This document shows, piece after piece, positions 42,322 to 51,730 of a stretch of 64,000 nucleotides of DNA. The position numbers and the translations under genes are program-made. Under the pieces are notes generated by a model. The model saw only the letters and a list, made by a program, of their open reading frames with translations, searched no databases and was not told the origin of the DNA. Every line of letters starts with the position of its first letter. Within the stretch, counting starts at the first letter, position 1. This DNA comes from Polaribacter sp. BAL334 (GTDB lineage: Bacteria > Bacteroidota > Bacteroidia > Flavobacteriales > Flavobacteriaceae), in contig NZ_JADWOV010000283.1 in NCBI RefSeq assembly GCF_015767435.1, positions 1 through 64,000 on the forward strand. Reading direction: 5' to 3'.

Positions 42322-44544
42322 ATGAGTACTATTCAAAAAATTAGCCGCAGAGATTTTGTCAAGATTTTTGGATTGACTTCCACAGGAATTATTCTGGGTT
42401 GTAACATTTCATCTGACAATAAAAACGTTATTCCAATTACTGATGGAAATACTTTTTCACCCAATTTATTTATTGAAATTCATAAAGATGGAAAAATTAC
42501 GTTGATTTCATCTCGTTCAGAAATGGGTCAAGGAATCAAAACTTCGTTAACTTCCGCAATTGCAGATGAATTGGAAGCAGATTGGAGTTATATTTCTGTA
42601 AAACAAGCAATTGGTCACGAAAAATATGGCAATCAAAACACTGATGGTTCAAGAAGTGTAAGAACAATTTTGGAGCCAATGAGAAAAATGGGTGCAGCTG
42701 CAAAAATGATGTTGATTGCTGCAGCTGCAAAAAAATGGAATGTTTCTGAAAGTGATTGCAAAGCCGAAAATCATCATATTATCAATACCAAAACCAATGA
42801 AAAGATATTTTATGGAGATTTGGTTGAGTTGGCTTCAAAAGTTGAAATTCCTGCAGATGAAACTATCAAACTGAAAAAAGTTGCCGATTTTAAATACATT
42901 GGAAAAACATTAAAAAGTGTTGATTTAAAAGACTTTACACATGGAACTGCCAAATACGGAATGGATATTCGAATTCCGAATATGAAATTTGCAGCAATTG
43001 CAAGATGTCCTGTGACTTTTGGAACTGTAAAAAGTGTTGAAAGTTCAGATGCTGAAAAAATTTCGGGAGTTGAAAAAGTGATTCAATTGGATAGAATTGT
43101 GCCTCCAGTTGGACAATTTTTTGGAGCTTTAGGAGGTGTTGCAGTCATCGCAAACAATACTTGGTCAGCTTTTCAAGGAAAATTAAGTTTGAATATTGAA
43201 TGGAATTATGGAGAAAATCAGAATTTTGATACCGAGAAATTCAAAGATGTCTTAACGAAAAGAGTTCATGAAAAAGGAAAATTAGTTCCGGGAAGTATAG
43301 GAAATGTAGCGAAAGCTTTTGATGACGCTACTAAAGTAATTGAAGCTACGTATCATGTGCCTTTTTTGGTGCACACACCTATGGAAGTTCCGAATGCAAC
43401 TGCTTGGTTTCAAGGAGATAAAGTAGAAGTTTGGGCACCTTTGCAAGATCCTCAAACTGCAAGAGCAGAAATTGCACATTTTTTTGAAATTCCAATTGAA
43501 AATATTACTGTAAATGTCACTTTTTTAGGGGGAGGTTTTGGAAGAAAATCAAAATCAGATTTTGTGGTAGAATCTGTTGCTTTGTCAAAAAAAATAAATG
43601 CGCCTGTTCAAGTAGTTTGGACGCGGGAAGATGATGTAAAACATAGTTTTTATCATGCTACAAGTGTGCAATATTTGAAAGGAAGTATTGATAAAAATGG
43701 TTCAGTTTCAGGTTGGTTGCAACGTGTTGCAATGCCTTCTATAGTTTCATCATTTAAACCAATGTCTGATTATGCTTCTGGATTTGAATTAGGCCAAGGT
43801 TTTACAAATAATCCATATAAAATAGAAAATTTCAGATTAGAAAATACGAAAGCTGAAGCGAATTTGAGAATTGGTTGGATGCGATCTGTAGTGCACATTC
43901 ACAGCGGATTTGCGAATAATTCTTTTGTAGATGAATTGGCTTTTGCTGCAAAAAAAGATCCCGTTCAATTTCATTTGGATTTGATTGGCGAAGATCGAAT
44001 TATTGAAGGGAAATCAAATCACCCTTATGATTCAAAACGCATGAAAAATGTGTTGAATGCCACTGCAAAAAATGCAAATTGGGGCAGAAAACTTCCTGAA
44101 AATCATGGGATTGGAATTGCCATTCATTATAGTTTTTACAGTTATGTTGCCACTGCAGTTGAGGTTTCTGTCATCAACAATAAAGTGAAAGTGGAACATA
44201 TTTGGATAACCATAGATTGTGGCTTGGTACTCAATAAAGACAACGTTATCAATCAGTTAGAAGGAGCTGCAATTTTTGGAATGTCATTGGCATTATTTGG
44301 AAAAATCACCACAAAAGAAGGGGCTGTTGAGCAACATAATTTCTTTGATTATCAAATGACACGCATGAAAGATGCTCCCAAAATAACTGTTGAAATTATT
44401 GATGCAATGAACGAACCTCCAACAGGTGTTGGAGAACCTGGAGTTCCAGTAATAGCTCCAGCGATTTGCAATGCCATTTTTAACGCTACAGGAAAAAGAA
44501 TTAGGCAAACTCCTCTAATTGATCAAGGTTTTGATTTTGAATAA
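42322..44544 (+). CDS. Molybdopterin-binding large subunit, IorB-like, Tat-exported lipoprotein
   Basis: 740 residues. Twin-arginine signal SRRDFVKIFGLTSTGIILGC, with a Cys giving a possible lipobox. Molybdenum-cofactor motifs: RSEMGQGIKTSLTSAIADEL (about 69), TFLGGGFGRKSKSDFVVES (about 401), and the catalytic Glu in GVGEPGVPVIAPAICNAI near the C-terminus. The family hydroxylates aldehydes or N-heterocycles. The substrate cannot be told. No electron-accepting cytochrome or cofactor-maturation gene is adjacent. Confidence 0.9.
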   Translation: MSTIQKISRRDFVKIFGLTSTGIILGCNISSDNKNVIPITDGNTFSPNLFIEIHKDGKITLISSRSEMGQGIKTSLTSAIADELEADWSYISVKQAIGHEKYGNQNTDGSRSVRTILEPMRKMGAAAKMMLIAAAAKKWNVSESDCKAENHHIINTKTNEKIFYGDLVELASKVEIPADETIKLKKVADFKYIGKTLKSVDLKDFTHGTAKYGMDIRIPNMKFAAIARCPVTFGTVKSVESSDAEKISGVEKVIQLDRIVPPVGQFFGALGGVAVIANNTWSAFQGKLSLNIEWNYGENQNFDTEKFKDVLTKRVHEKGKLVPGSIGNVAKAFDDATKVIEATYHVPFLVHTPMEVPNATAWFQGDKVEVWAPLQDPQTARAEIAHFFEIPIENITVNVTFLGGGFGRKSKSDFVVESVALSKKINAPVQVVWTREDDVKHSFYHATSVQYLKGSIDKNGSVSGWLQRVAMPSIVSSFKPMSDYASGFELGQGFTNNPYKIENFRLENTKAEANLRIGWMRSVVHIHSGFANNSFVDELAFAAKKDPVQFHLDLIGEDRIIEGKSNHPYDSKRMKNVLNATAKNANWGRKLPENHGIGIAIHYSFYSYVATAVEVSVINNKVKVEHIWITIDCGLVLNKDNVINQLEGAAIFGMSLALFGKITTKEGAVEQHNFFDYQMTRMKDAPKITVEIIDAMNEPPTGVGEPGVPVIAPAICNAIFNATGKRIRQTPLIDQGFDFE

Positions 44545-44574
44545 AAAAGGATTATTAAATAGTTGGTGATTTTT

Positions 44575-45183
44575 TTAAAGTGTTTTTTGATAACAATCAA
44601 AAACCATTTTTATGTTTGAATACGTGTTGTTCAGTAATTCGTTGATTTCATTTTTGTTTTTGAAACCTACATCTGTAATTCCCTCTTCTAGTTGAGGTTT
44701 GGGATTTTTTGAATCATTTGTATTCATTAAGAACCAATGAGTTTCTTTTAATTTGATGCCATTCAAAAAATAAATATGGTATGTTACTGTCAATTTTTCA
44801 ATTATTGATAATTTCTGAATACCACATTCTTCTTCAACTTCTCTAACTGCCGCATTTTCAATACTTTCTTTTTTTTCAACATGCCCTTTTGGCAAGTCCC
44901 ATTTTCCATTTCTATAAATAAATAATACCTCATTTTGGGGGTTGATAACCAAACCTCCAGCAGCTTGCAAAACATCAAAATTTGTCAAAAATGATTTCCA
45001 ATCTTTTTCTAAATTATTTGAAATCAAATTAATACCGTTTAAAACATCATTTTGTAGCTTATGAATGATTTCATCAATAACAACAGAATTATAAAATTCA
45101 CTAGGGTAATTGAGTTCTTTTTTTTCAGAAGTTGTGATAATTATTGGTTTATCATTTATAAAAACTTTATACATTTGTGACAT
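44575..45183 (-). CDS. NUDIX hydrolase
   Basis: About 202 residues from ATG 45183 (or ATG 45174, MYKVFINDKP). The NUDIX box is GHVEKKESIENAAVREVEEECG, preceded by GKWDLPK. An N-terminal part of about 70 residues (MYKVFINDKPIIITTSEKK) is not part of the box. Hydrolyses a nucleoside diphosphate-linked substrate, identity unknown. The gene is divergent from pyrE, and the first codons overlap the pyrE start region. A minus-strand -7 box lies inside pyrE. Confidence 0.92.
   Translation of the reverse strand: MSQMYKVFINDKPIIITTSEKKELNYPSEFYNSVVIDEIIHKLQNDVLNGINLISNNLEKDWKSFLTNFDVLQAAGGLVINPQNEVLFIYRNGKWDLPKGHVEKKESIENAAVREVEEECGIQKLSIIEKLTVTYHIYFLNGIKLKETHWFLMNTNDSKNPKPQLEEGITDVGFKNKNEINELLNNTYSNIKMVFDCYQKTL
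45170..45177 (+). promoter_or_regulatory. pyrE -7 box, inside the NUDIX gene
   Basis: TACATTTG with a TTG at 45144-45146 (23-nt spacing). It ends 4 nt before ATG 45182 and 10 nt before ATG 45188. It occupies the first codons of the NUDIX gene on the other strand. Confidence 0.55.
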
Positions 45184-45187
45184 GATT

Positions 45188-45823
45188 ATGAACAAAGATA
45201 CTGCAAAAAAAACAGCCGAACTTTTATTGCAAATTAAAGCAATAAAATTGAATCCAAACAAACCTTTTACATGGGCTTCTGGCTGGAAATCTCCCATTTA
45301 TTGTGATAATAGACTCACGCTTTCTTATCCCTCTGTTCGTGTTTTTTTGAAGGAAGAAATCGCGAAAATTGTTGAATTACAGTATGGAAAACCTGATATT
45401 ATTGCAGGAGTTGCTACTGGTGCAATAGCCATGGGTGTTTTAGTTGCACAACAATTGGGTGTTCCATTTGTGTATGTCAGACCTGAGCCTAAAAAACATG
45501 GAAGACAAAACCAAGTGGAAGGACATTTGGAAAAAGGACAAAATGTGGTTGTTATTGAAGATTTGATTAGTACAGGAAATAGTAGTTTGCAAGCTGTTGA
45601 GGCATTGAAAGACGCAGGAGCAGTAATCAAAGGAATGGTGGCAATTTTTACCTATGGATTTGATGTGGCTACTAAAAATTTTACAGATAAAAACATCAAT
45701 TTGGTTACATTGAGTAACTATCAATATTTATTAGAACAAGCTTTAGATAGTAATTATATCAATGAAAATGAGTTAGTTACATTGAAAGAATGGAGTGCAA
45801 ACCCAAGTGAGTGGAAACAATAA
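45188..45823 (+). CDS. pyrE: Orotate phosphoribosyltransferase
   Basis: About 212 residues from ATG 45188 (MNKDTAKKTAELLLQ); ATG 45182 (MIMNKD) is two codons earlier. PRPP-binding loop VVVIEDLISTGNSSLQAVEALKDAGA, KKHGRQNQVEGHLEKGQ, and IYCDNRLTLSYP. It makes OMP from orotate and PRPP in pyrimidine synthesis. An SRPBCC-like gene follows 13 nt later. Confidence 0.97.
   Translation: MNKDTAKKTAELLLQIKAIKLNPNKPFTWASGWKSPIYCDNRLTLSYPSVRVFLKEEIAKIVELQYGKPDIIAGVATGAIAMGVLVAQQLGVPFVYVRPEPKKHGRQNQVEGHLEKGQNVVVIEDLISTGNSSLQAVEALKDAGAVIKGMVAIFTYGFDVATKNFTDKNINLVTLSNYQYLLEQALDSNYINENELVTLKEWSANPSEWKQ
45193..45200 (-). promoter_or_regulatory. NUDIX gene -7 box, inside pyrE
   Basis: The minus strand reads TATCTTTG, 9 nt before ATG 45183. 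It lies within the first codons of pyrE. Confidence 0.4.
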
Positions 45824-45836
45824 AAACGGAATTATT

Positions 45837-46226
45837 ATGAATATTAGTGGCAATAAAATAATTGTAAAAAAATCTCAAAAAGAGTTGTTTGATTTTTTAT
45901 CGGATTTAAAAAATTTCGAAAAATTAATGCCAGAATCTATTCAGAAATTTGAAGTTGAGGGTGATTCTTTTTTATTCGGATTGAAAGGAATGCCTGAAAT
46001 CAGATTGGTTTTAAAAGAAAAAACACCTTTCTCAAACATCACATTAGGAGCTGCAAGTAGCAAATTAGATTTTCAATTGGTTGCTGATATTACTGCCATT
46101 GATGACAATTCGTGTGAAGCTCAACTAGATTTTAATGGAGAATTCAATATGATGATGGCAATGATGGTGAAAAAACCTTTGACTACTTTTATTGAAACAT
46201 TAACTGAAAATATGGAGAAACTTTAA
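45837..46226 (+). CDS. SRPBCC/START-like protein
   Basis: 129 residues from ATG 45837; no ribosome-binding site was recognised. The pattern is that of a small hydrophobic-ligand-binding helix-grip protein: KSQKELFDFLSDLKNFEKLMPES at the start, alternating strands, and a long C-terminal helix (MMMAMMVKKPLTTFIETLTENMEKL). No enzyme motif. Co-transcribed with pyrE. Its stop overlaps that of birA (shared TTAA). Confidence 0.7.
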   Translation: MNISGNKIIVKKSQKELFDFLSDLKNFEKLMPESIQKFEVEGDSFLFGLKGMPEIRLVLKEKTPFSNITLGAASSKLDFQLVADITAIDDNSCEAQLDFNGEFNMMMAMMVKKPLTTFIETLTENMEKL

Positions 46227-46954
46227 GCGAAAGAAATTTCCTTTACTCCAAATTCCTTGATAGTTTCATTTTCAAGCTCAATCATAATATTTCCTGACTC
46301 AGAAATTCCTCTAATAATTCCAAGAAATAGTTGGTTATCAGTGTTTTTAAACATCATCGCTTTGTGAATTTGATACAATACTTTTAGATAATTATCCTCT
46401 AACAATTCATATTTTTTTTCCGATAAAAGCTGCAACTGATTTTTCAATTCCAAGCAGATTTCATGTAATAAAATATCCAAGTCAACATCTATGTGAAGTA
46501 GATTTTTTAAAGAAGTAACATTTTTTATCGTTTCTGGAAATGTAACCTGATTCACATTGATCCCAATTCCAATGATGGAATTTTGAATGTAATTTTTTTG
46601 AATGGAGTTTTCAATCAAAATGCCACATAACTTTTTATTTACTGACACAATGTCATTGGGCCATTTGATAGCCAAATTTGGTGTTTTTTTACCTTTTAAA
46701 ACCGTATAAATTGCCAAGCTAACAGCATAATTCAAGTACTTTTTATCACTGATTTTCAGCTTTAAATCATTCAAATAAACACTAAAAGTAAGGTTTTTAG
46801 AAGGTTCAGAAAACCATAAGCTTTCTTGTTGTCCTCTACCATTTGTTTGGTTTTCAGTAACCACTACTGTGAAGTCTTCAAGAGGTGTATTTTTTGACAA
46901 TTCTTTCAGAAAAGTATTGGTAGAGTGAATGGCATTAAGTTTGATTAATTTCAA
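46223..46954 (-). CDS. birA: Biotin--[acetyl-CoA carboxylase] ligase, no DNA-binding domain
   Basis: 243 residues; starts with TTG at 46954 (MKLIKLNAIHSTNTFLKEL). Motifs TENQTNGRGQQESLWFS (usually GRGR; here GRGQ) and AIKWPNDIVSVNKKLCGILIE match the biotin protein ligase core. It activates biotin and attaches it to carboxylases. It lacks the N-terminal helix-turn-helix of E. coli BirA, so it is not expected to act as a repressor. Confidence 0.93.
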   Translation of the reverse strand: MKLIKLNAIHSTNTFLKELSKNTPLEDFTVVVTENQTNGRGQQESLWFSEPSKNLTFSVYLNDLKLKISDKKYLNYAVSLAIYTVLKGKKTPNLAIKWPNDIVSVNKKLCGILIENSIQKNYIQNSIIGIGINVNQVTFPETIKNVTSLKNLLHIDVDLDILLHEICLELKNQLQLLSEKKYELLEDNYLKVLYQIHKAMMFKNTDNQLFLGIIRGISESGNIMIELENETIKEFGVKEISFA

Positions 46955-47012
46955 TCTGTTAAATTAAGTGTAAAGTAGTTCAATATTAAGCAAATTTGTC
47001 GCAAAAAAATAA

Positions 47013-47020
47013 TAACTTTG
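47013..47020 (+). promoter_or_regulatory. -7 box of the rsfS-ftsH operon
   Basis: TAACTTTG with TTG at 46996-46998 (14-nt gap, shorter than usual), 23 nt before ATG 47044. Confidence 0.45.
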
Positions 47021-47043
47021 CGCAAAATTTTAGTAAAAAATTA

Positions 47044-47421
47044 ATGACAAAAAAACAAGTAAGCGCTGACGAATTAATCGCAGTAATTATCAAAGGAATT
47101 GATGATGTAAAAGGAGAAAATATTCAATTATTAGATTTAAGAGATATTGAAAATACAGTATGTGATTATTTTATCATTTGTTCTGGAAACTCCAATACAC
47201 AAGTAAATGCAATTTCTGGCTCTGTTCAAAAAGTTGTAAGTAAAGAAATTAAAGATAAACCTTGGCATGTTGAAGGCGAAACAAACGCTGAATGGGTGTT
47301 AATGGATTATGTAAATGTGGTTGTACACATTTTTCAAAAGCATGTAAGAGACTTTTATGATATTGAAAGTTTGTGGGGAGATGCAAAAATTACCCAAATA
47401 AATCCAGTTAAATTTAATTGA
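47044..47421 (+). CDS. rsfS: Ribosomal silencing factor RsfS
   Basis: 125 residues from ATG 47044; upstream in-frame codons lie across the promoter. Family motifs DYFIICSGNSNTQVNAI, WHVEGETNAEWVLMDYVNVVVHIF and YDIESLWGDA. It binds ribosomal protein L14 and blocks subunit joining in starvation. First gene of a run ftsH-LUD-cdsA-psd-ACBP-yceI. Confidence 0.96.
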   Translation: MTKKQVSADELIAVIIKGIDDVKGENIQLLDLRDIENTVCDYFIICSGNSNTQVNAISGSVQKVVSKEIKDKPWHVEGETNAEWVLMDYVNVVVHIFQKHVRDFYDIESLWGDAKITQINPVKFN

Positions 47422-47431
47422 TCTGAAATAG

Positions 47432-49405
47432 ATGAGTGATTCAAATAAAGATACTAAAAACAATACGCCAAAATTTAAATTTAGCTCTTATTGGCTATAT
47501 GGCGCAATAATTATTGTAATTATTGCTATTCAATTTTTCAATAGTGGTGATTTAGCATCAAACATAATCTCTAAAAATAAATTTGAAGTTTTTTTGAAAG
47601 ACAATGATATCAAGGAAGTTACCATTGTAAACAAAGATATTGCTCAAATTTATTTAACAGAACAAGCATTAAAAAAGGACGTTCACAAAAAGGCAACATC
47701 CTCTACATTTTATAGGCCAGGCTCTCCTGTTTATGAGTATAATTTTGGGGATTTAAAAAATTTCGAAGACAGTATTTCAAAAGCAAAAGAAGAAAACGAA
47801 AGTTTGATTGTTGACATCAGAAATAAAGAAAACACTAGTATTTTAGATATGATTATTGGTTTTTTACCATTCATCATTTTAATTGCTGTTTGGTTATTTT
47901 TTATGAGAAGAATGTCTGGAGCTGGTGGTGGTGCAGGAGGTGGAGGTCAAATTTTTAGCATTGGAAAATCAAAAGCAAAATTATTTGATAAAGACACTAA
48001 AGTTAAAACTACTTTCGAAAATGTAGCTGGTTTAGAAGGCGCAAAAGAAGAAGTTCAAGAAATTGTTGATTTCTTAAAAAGTCCTGAAAAATATACCTCT
48101 TTAGGAGGGAAAATACCAAAAGGAGCGTTACTTGTTGGTCCTCCAGGAACTGGAAAAACATTATTGGCAAAGGCAGTTGCAGGTGAAGCAGGTGTTCCAT
48201 TTTTCTCACTTTCAGGTTCTGATTTTGTGGAAATGTTTGTTGGAGTAGGAGCATCAAGAGTGCGTGACTTATTCAAACAAGCAGCTCAAAAATCTCCTTC
48301 CATTATTTTCATTGATGAGATTGATGCCATTGGAAGAGCTCGCGGAAAAAATAGCATGACTGGTGGAAATGACGAACGTGAAAATACCTTAAATCAGTTG
48401 TTAACTGAAATGGACGGATTTGGTACTGATGTCAATGTTATCGTTTTGGCAGCCACAAACAGAGCAGATGTTTTAGACAAAGCTTTGATGCGTGCAGGAC
48501 GTTTTGATCGTCAAATTTATGTTGATTTACCAGACATTCGTGAAAGAAATGAAATCTTCAATGTGCACATCAAGCCATTAAAATTAGCGAATGATGTAAA
48601 TATTGATTTTTTAGCGCAACAAACTCCAGGTTTTTCAGGAGCTGATATTGCAAATATGTGTAATGAAGCTGCATTAATTGCTGCAAGAACTGGAAAAAAA
48701 GCCATTCATCAGCAAGATTTTTTAGATGCTGTTGACAGAATTGTAGGTGGTTTAGAAAAGAAAAATAAAATGATTACGCCAAGAGAAAAGAAAGTTATTG
48801 CTTTTCATGAGGCTGGTCATGCAACTATCAGTTGGATGTTGGAACATGCAGCACCTCTAGTAAAAGTCACCATCGTTCCAAGAGGTCAATCTTTAGGGGC
48901 AGCTTGGTATTTGCCAGCAGAAAGAATGATTGTGCAAACAGAGCAAATGTTGGACGAAATGTGTGCTACATTAGGAGGAAGAGCAGCAGAAAAAATTATT
49001 TTTGATAAAATTTCAACAGGAGCTTTAAGTGATTTAGAAAAAGTCACAAAACAAGCAAGAGCCATGGTAACTGTGTATGGTTTGAATGATGAAATTGGAA
49101 ATATTACTTATTATGATTCTTCAGGAAATGATGCTTTTGTAAAACCTTACAGTGAAGAAACTGGAAGAAAAATTGATTCTGAAATTTCTAAGATGATTGA
49201 AAATCAATATCAAAGAGCGTTGAAAATTTTAGATGATAATAAAGAAAAATTAACGACCTTAGCAGAATTGTTATTAGAAAAAGAAGTTATTTTTAAGGAT
49301 GATTTATTAAAAATCTTTGGAGAAAGGCCTTTCGAGTTTGAAGAGCCAATTGTTGAAAAAAAGATTGTAGAGATTCCTGCTGTTGAAGAAATCACGGAAG
49401 AATAA
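47432..49405 (+). CDS. ftsH: ATP-dependent zinc metalloprotease FtsH
   Basis: 657 residues. Two membrane helices (about 18-37 and 137-157) around a periplasmic domain, a Gly-rich linker (GGGAGGGG), AAA+ with Walker A GPPGTGKT and Walker [12 protein letters not shown], the SRH region, and the zinc site HEAGH (near 455). Degrades damaged and regulatory membrane proteins. Upstream of lipid-synthesis genes here. Confidence 0.98.
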   Translation: MSDSNKDTKNNTPKFKFSSYWLYGAIIIVIIAIQFFNSGDLASNIISKNKFEVFLKDNDIKEVTIVNKDIAQIYLTEQALKKDVHKKATSSTFYRPGSPVYEYNFGDLKNFEDSISKAKEENESLIVDIRNKENTSILDMIIGFLPFIILIAVWLFFMRRMSGAGGGAGGGGQIFSIGKSKAKLFDKDTKVKTTFENVAGLEGAKEEVQEIVDFLKSPEKYTSLGGKIPKGALLVGPPGTGKTLLAKAVAGEAGVPFFSLSGSDFVEMFVGVGASRVRDLFKQAAQKSPSIIFIDEIDAIGRARGKNSMTGGNDERENTLNQLLTEMDGFGTDVNVIVLAATNRADVLDKALMRAGRFDRQIYVDLPDIRERNEIFNVHIKPLKLANDVNIDFLAQQTPGFSGADIANMCNEAALIAARTGKKAIHQQDFLDAVDRIVGGLEKKNKMITPREKKVIAFHEAGHATISWMLEHAAPLVKVTIVPRGQSLGAAWYLPAERMIVQTEQMLDEMCATLGGRAAEKIIFDKISTGALSDLEKVTKQARAMVTVYGLNDEIGNITYYDSSGNDAFVKPYSEETGRKIDSEISKMIENQYQRALKILDDNKEKLTTLAELLLEKEVIFKDDLLKIFGERPFEFEEPIVEKKIVEIPAVEEITEE

Positions 49406-49413
49406 TTTTTATA

Positions 49414-49998
49414 ATGAATTTTTTAAAGAAACTTTTTAACCTTTCAAGTCAAGAAGAACCTGTTGTTGAAAAACATCCAGTAAACTTGTCTATGGACGAT
49501 TTGTTTGTTCATAATTTTTTAAAAAAAGGTGGAAAGTTTTTATATTGTGTTAAAAATACTGAGGTTATAGAAAATCTAAAAAATGTTTTATCAGAAAATA
49601 ATTGGAATGAATTGTTTCTGTTGAATAAAAATTTAGAAAATTTTTTAACACAGGAAGTAGTAAAAATTACAACAAAATTTTCTGATGAAACTCCCGTTTT
49701 TTCTACTTGTGAGCATTTGATTGCAGACAATGGAGACATCTTATTTTCGTCAAATCAATTGGGAAGCACAAGGCTTTCGGATTTTCCTAAAAACTTTATC
49801 ATCTATGCAACTACAAGTCAAATTGTAAAAAATTCAGGACAAGGTTTGACAGGTATAAAAATGAATCATAAACTTGATTTGCCTACTAATATTTCTGCAA
49901 TAAAAAATTATGACATCAATAAATCTGATGATAATTTTTTAAACTACGGTAACAATAATTCAAAAAACTTATATTTGCTGCTTTTAGAAGATTTGTGA
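49414..49998 (+). CDS. LUD-domain protein (LutC-like)
   Basis: 194 residues. FSTCEHLIADNGDILFSSNQLGSTRLSDFPKNFIIYA and the tail GNNNSKNLYLLLLEDL match the LUD domain of lactate-utilisation proteins (LutB/LutC). No cysteine cluster motif. It sits 8 nt after ftsH, without other lut genes, so a lactate role is doubtful. Confidence 0.75.
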   Translation: MNFLKKLFNLSSQEEPVVEKHPVNLSMDDLFVHNFLKKGGKFLYCVKNTEVIENLKNVLSENNWNELFLLNKNLENFLTQEVVKITTKFSDETPVFSTCEHLIADNGDILFSSNQLGSTRLSDFPKNFIIYATTSQIVKNSGQGLTGIKMNHKLDLPTNISAIKNYDINKSDDNFLNYGNNNSKNLYLLLLEDL

Positions 49999-49999
49999 T

Positions 50000-50794
50000 A
50001 TGAGTAACCTTTTTAGAAGGAGTTTTTCAGGCATTGTTTACGTGTTATTATTTCTATTTTCGATTCTGTTTTCACAAGAATCATATCTATTTTTAATTAC
50101 CTCTTTTGGGTTGTTATGTTTATGGGAATTTGGAAAAATGATTCAATTTAAATCGATAGCACCCTATATCTTTTTTGGAGCAACATTATTTTTAATGTTT
50201 ATAAGACAAAAAAGTTTTGCAATCACAGGAATACTTTTTATTACGTTGGCTTCATCAATGTTTTTTTCATATCAACTTTTTACAAAAAAGCCAATCAATT
50301 ATCATACAGAACGAATCAAACTAGGGATAACCATTAGATACATCATTTTTTCATTTTGTTTTCTAGTTTTACTGCCATTTTCAGATGGTTTATTTCATCC
50401 CTATTTGATGATTAGCATTTTATCAATTATTTGGATTAATGATTCTTTCGCTTTTTTAGTGGGTAAAAATTTTGGAAAAAAGAAATTATTTCCATCAGTT
50501 TCTCCCAATAAAACAATAGAAGGTTTCATAGGAGGAATGGTTTTTTCTTTATTGTCAGCATTTATCATCAGTAAATTGTATGATCGTTTTTCATTGTTTC
50601 ATTGGATGATGATTGCACTAATTGTTTCAAATATTGGCACTATTGGAGATTTAATTGTTTCAAAATTTAAGAGACAAGCCAACTTAAAAGATAGTGGTAA
50701 TTTAATGCCAGGACATGGAGGGATTTTAGACAGATTAGATAGTTTGCTGTTTGCCTCTCCATTCGTATATTTGTATATAAATTTTATAATTTAA
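50000..50794 (+). CDS. cdsA: Phosphatidate cytidylyltransferase
   Basis: 264 residues, seven or eight membrane helices. Signature KFKRQANLKDSGNLMPGHGGILDRLDSLLF near the C-terminus, and NDSFAFLVGKNFGKKKLFPSVSPNKTIEGF. It makes CDP-diacylglycerol from phosphatidate and CTP. Followed 2 nt later by the phosphatidylserine decarboxylase gene. Confidence 0.96.
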   Translation: MSNLFRRSFSGIVYVLLFLFSILFSQESYLFLITSFGLLCLWEFGKMIQFKSIAPYIFFGATLFLMFIRQKSFAITGILFITLASSMFFSYQLFTKKPINYHTERIKLGITIRYIIFSFCFLVLLPFSDGLFHPYLMISILSIIWINDSFAFLVGKNFGKKKLFPSVSPNKTIEGFIGGMVFSLLSAFIISKLYDRFSLFHWMMIALIVSNIGTIGDLIVSKFKRQANLKDSGNLMPGHGGILDRLDSLLFASPFVYLYINFII

Positions 50795-50796
50795 CC

Positions 50797-51453
50797 ATGA
50801 TTCGTTTTCATAAAGAAGGTTACAAAATAATTTCAATCACATTTGTTTTAGGAATTGCAATTATTTTAGGTGCAGAAAAGATTTTTGACTCAGTATTAGC
50901 CATTAAAATAACACAAGTTCTAACACTTGGTTTTGTGGTTTTAATTTTACAATTTTTCAGAAATCCCAATAGAAAAACAACCATAAATGAAACTCATATC
51001 ATTGCTCCAGTAGATGGAAAAGTAGTGGTGATAGAAGAAGTTGAAGAGCCTGAATTTTTTAAAGATAAAAGGATTCAAGTTTCCATTTTTATGTCTCCAA
51101 TTAATGTTCATGTGACAAGATATGCTATGAGTGGAAAAATTGTGTATAGCAAATACCATCCAGGAAAATACTTAGTTGCTTGGCATCCAAAAGCTTCTAC
51201 AGAAAATGAGCGAACAACTGTCGTTATTGAAAATGAGACCTTTGGAAAGGTTTTATACAGACAAATTGCAGGAGCTTTAGCAAAGAGAATTGTAAATTAT
51301 GCCCAAGAAGGAGAAAATGTAATTCAAGGTACAGATGCTGGATTTATAAAATTTGGTTCAAGAGTTGATTTATTTTTACCTATTGGAACAAAAATAAATG
51401 TAAAATTAGGAGATAAAGTTAAAGGAGGTGTCCAAGTCATTGCCCAAAAATAA
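50797..51453 (+). CDS. psd: Phosphatidylserine decarboxylase family protein
   Basis: 218 residues. Membrane helices at the N-terminus, IIAPVDGKVVVIEEV, SIFMSPINVHVTRYAMSG, and the pyruvoyl self-cleavage region GFIKFGSRVDLFLP with Ser in FGS. This is the short Psd form that makes phosphatidylethanolamine. No pssA is in the window. Confidence 0.93.
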   Translation: MIRFHKEGYKIISITFVLGIAIILGAEKIFDSVLAIKITQVLTLGFVVLILQFFRNPNRKTTINETHIIAPVDGKVVVIEEVEEPEFFKDKRIQVSIFMSPINVHVTRYAMSGKIVYSKYHPGKYLVAWHPKASTENERTTVVIENETFGKVLYRQIAGALAKRIVNYAQEGENVIQGTDAGFIKFGSRVDLFLPIGTKINVKLGDKVKGGVQVIAQK

Positions 51454-51730
51454 TACAGAAAAAGACTTAGATACTTTATATCAGGAAGCTTTTGATAAAA
51501 TATCTAAATTAAAAAAAGGAGTTGCACCTGATGTGATGTTGCGTTTTTATGCATTTTATAAACAAGCTAATTATGGGAATAATTTCACTTACAACAGTGG
51601 TTCAAATTTGATTAGCGGTTTCAAATTTAATGCTTGGATGCAATTGAAAGGAATGTCTTCTGAAGATGCAAAAAAAGAATATATTGCATTAGCAAACACG
51701 ATATTAACAGACAAAAATAAAGTAAAATGA
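51428..51730 (+). CDS. Acyl-CoA-binding protein (ACBP)
   Basis: Up to 100 residues, no ATG start. Either GTG 51428, overlapping psd by 26 nt, or TTG 51440, which has AAAGGAGG 12 nt upstream. DLDTLYQEAFDKISKLKKGVAPDVMLRFYAFYKQANYG and KFNAWMQLKGMSSEDAKKEYIAL give the four-helix ACBP fold with the Tyr/Lys acyl-CoA contacts. Binds long-chain acyl-CoA. Coupled to phospholipid genes. Confidence 0.88.
   Translation: MSKSLPKNNTEKDLDTLYQEAFDKISKLKKGVAPDVMLRFYAFYKQANYGNNFTYNSGSNLISGFKFNAWMQLKGMSSEDAKKEYIALANTILTDKNKVK

Noticed and set aside
45110..45187. Longer start for pyrE
   Set aside because: The extension runs through the NUDIX start region and the promoter boxes and does not look like PyrE.
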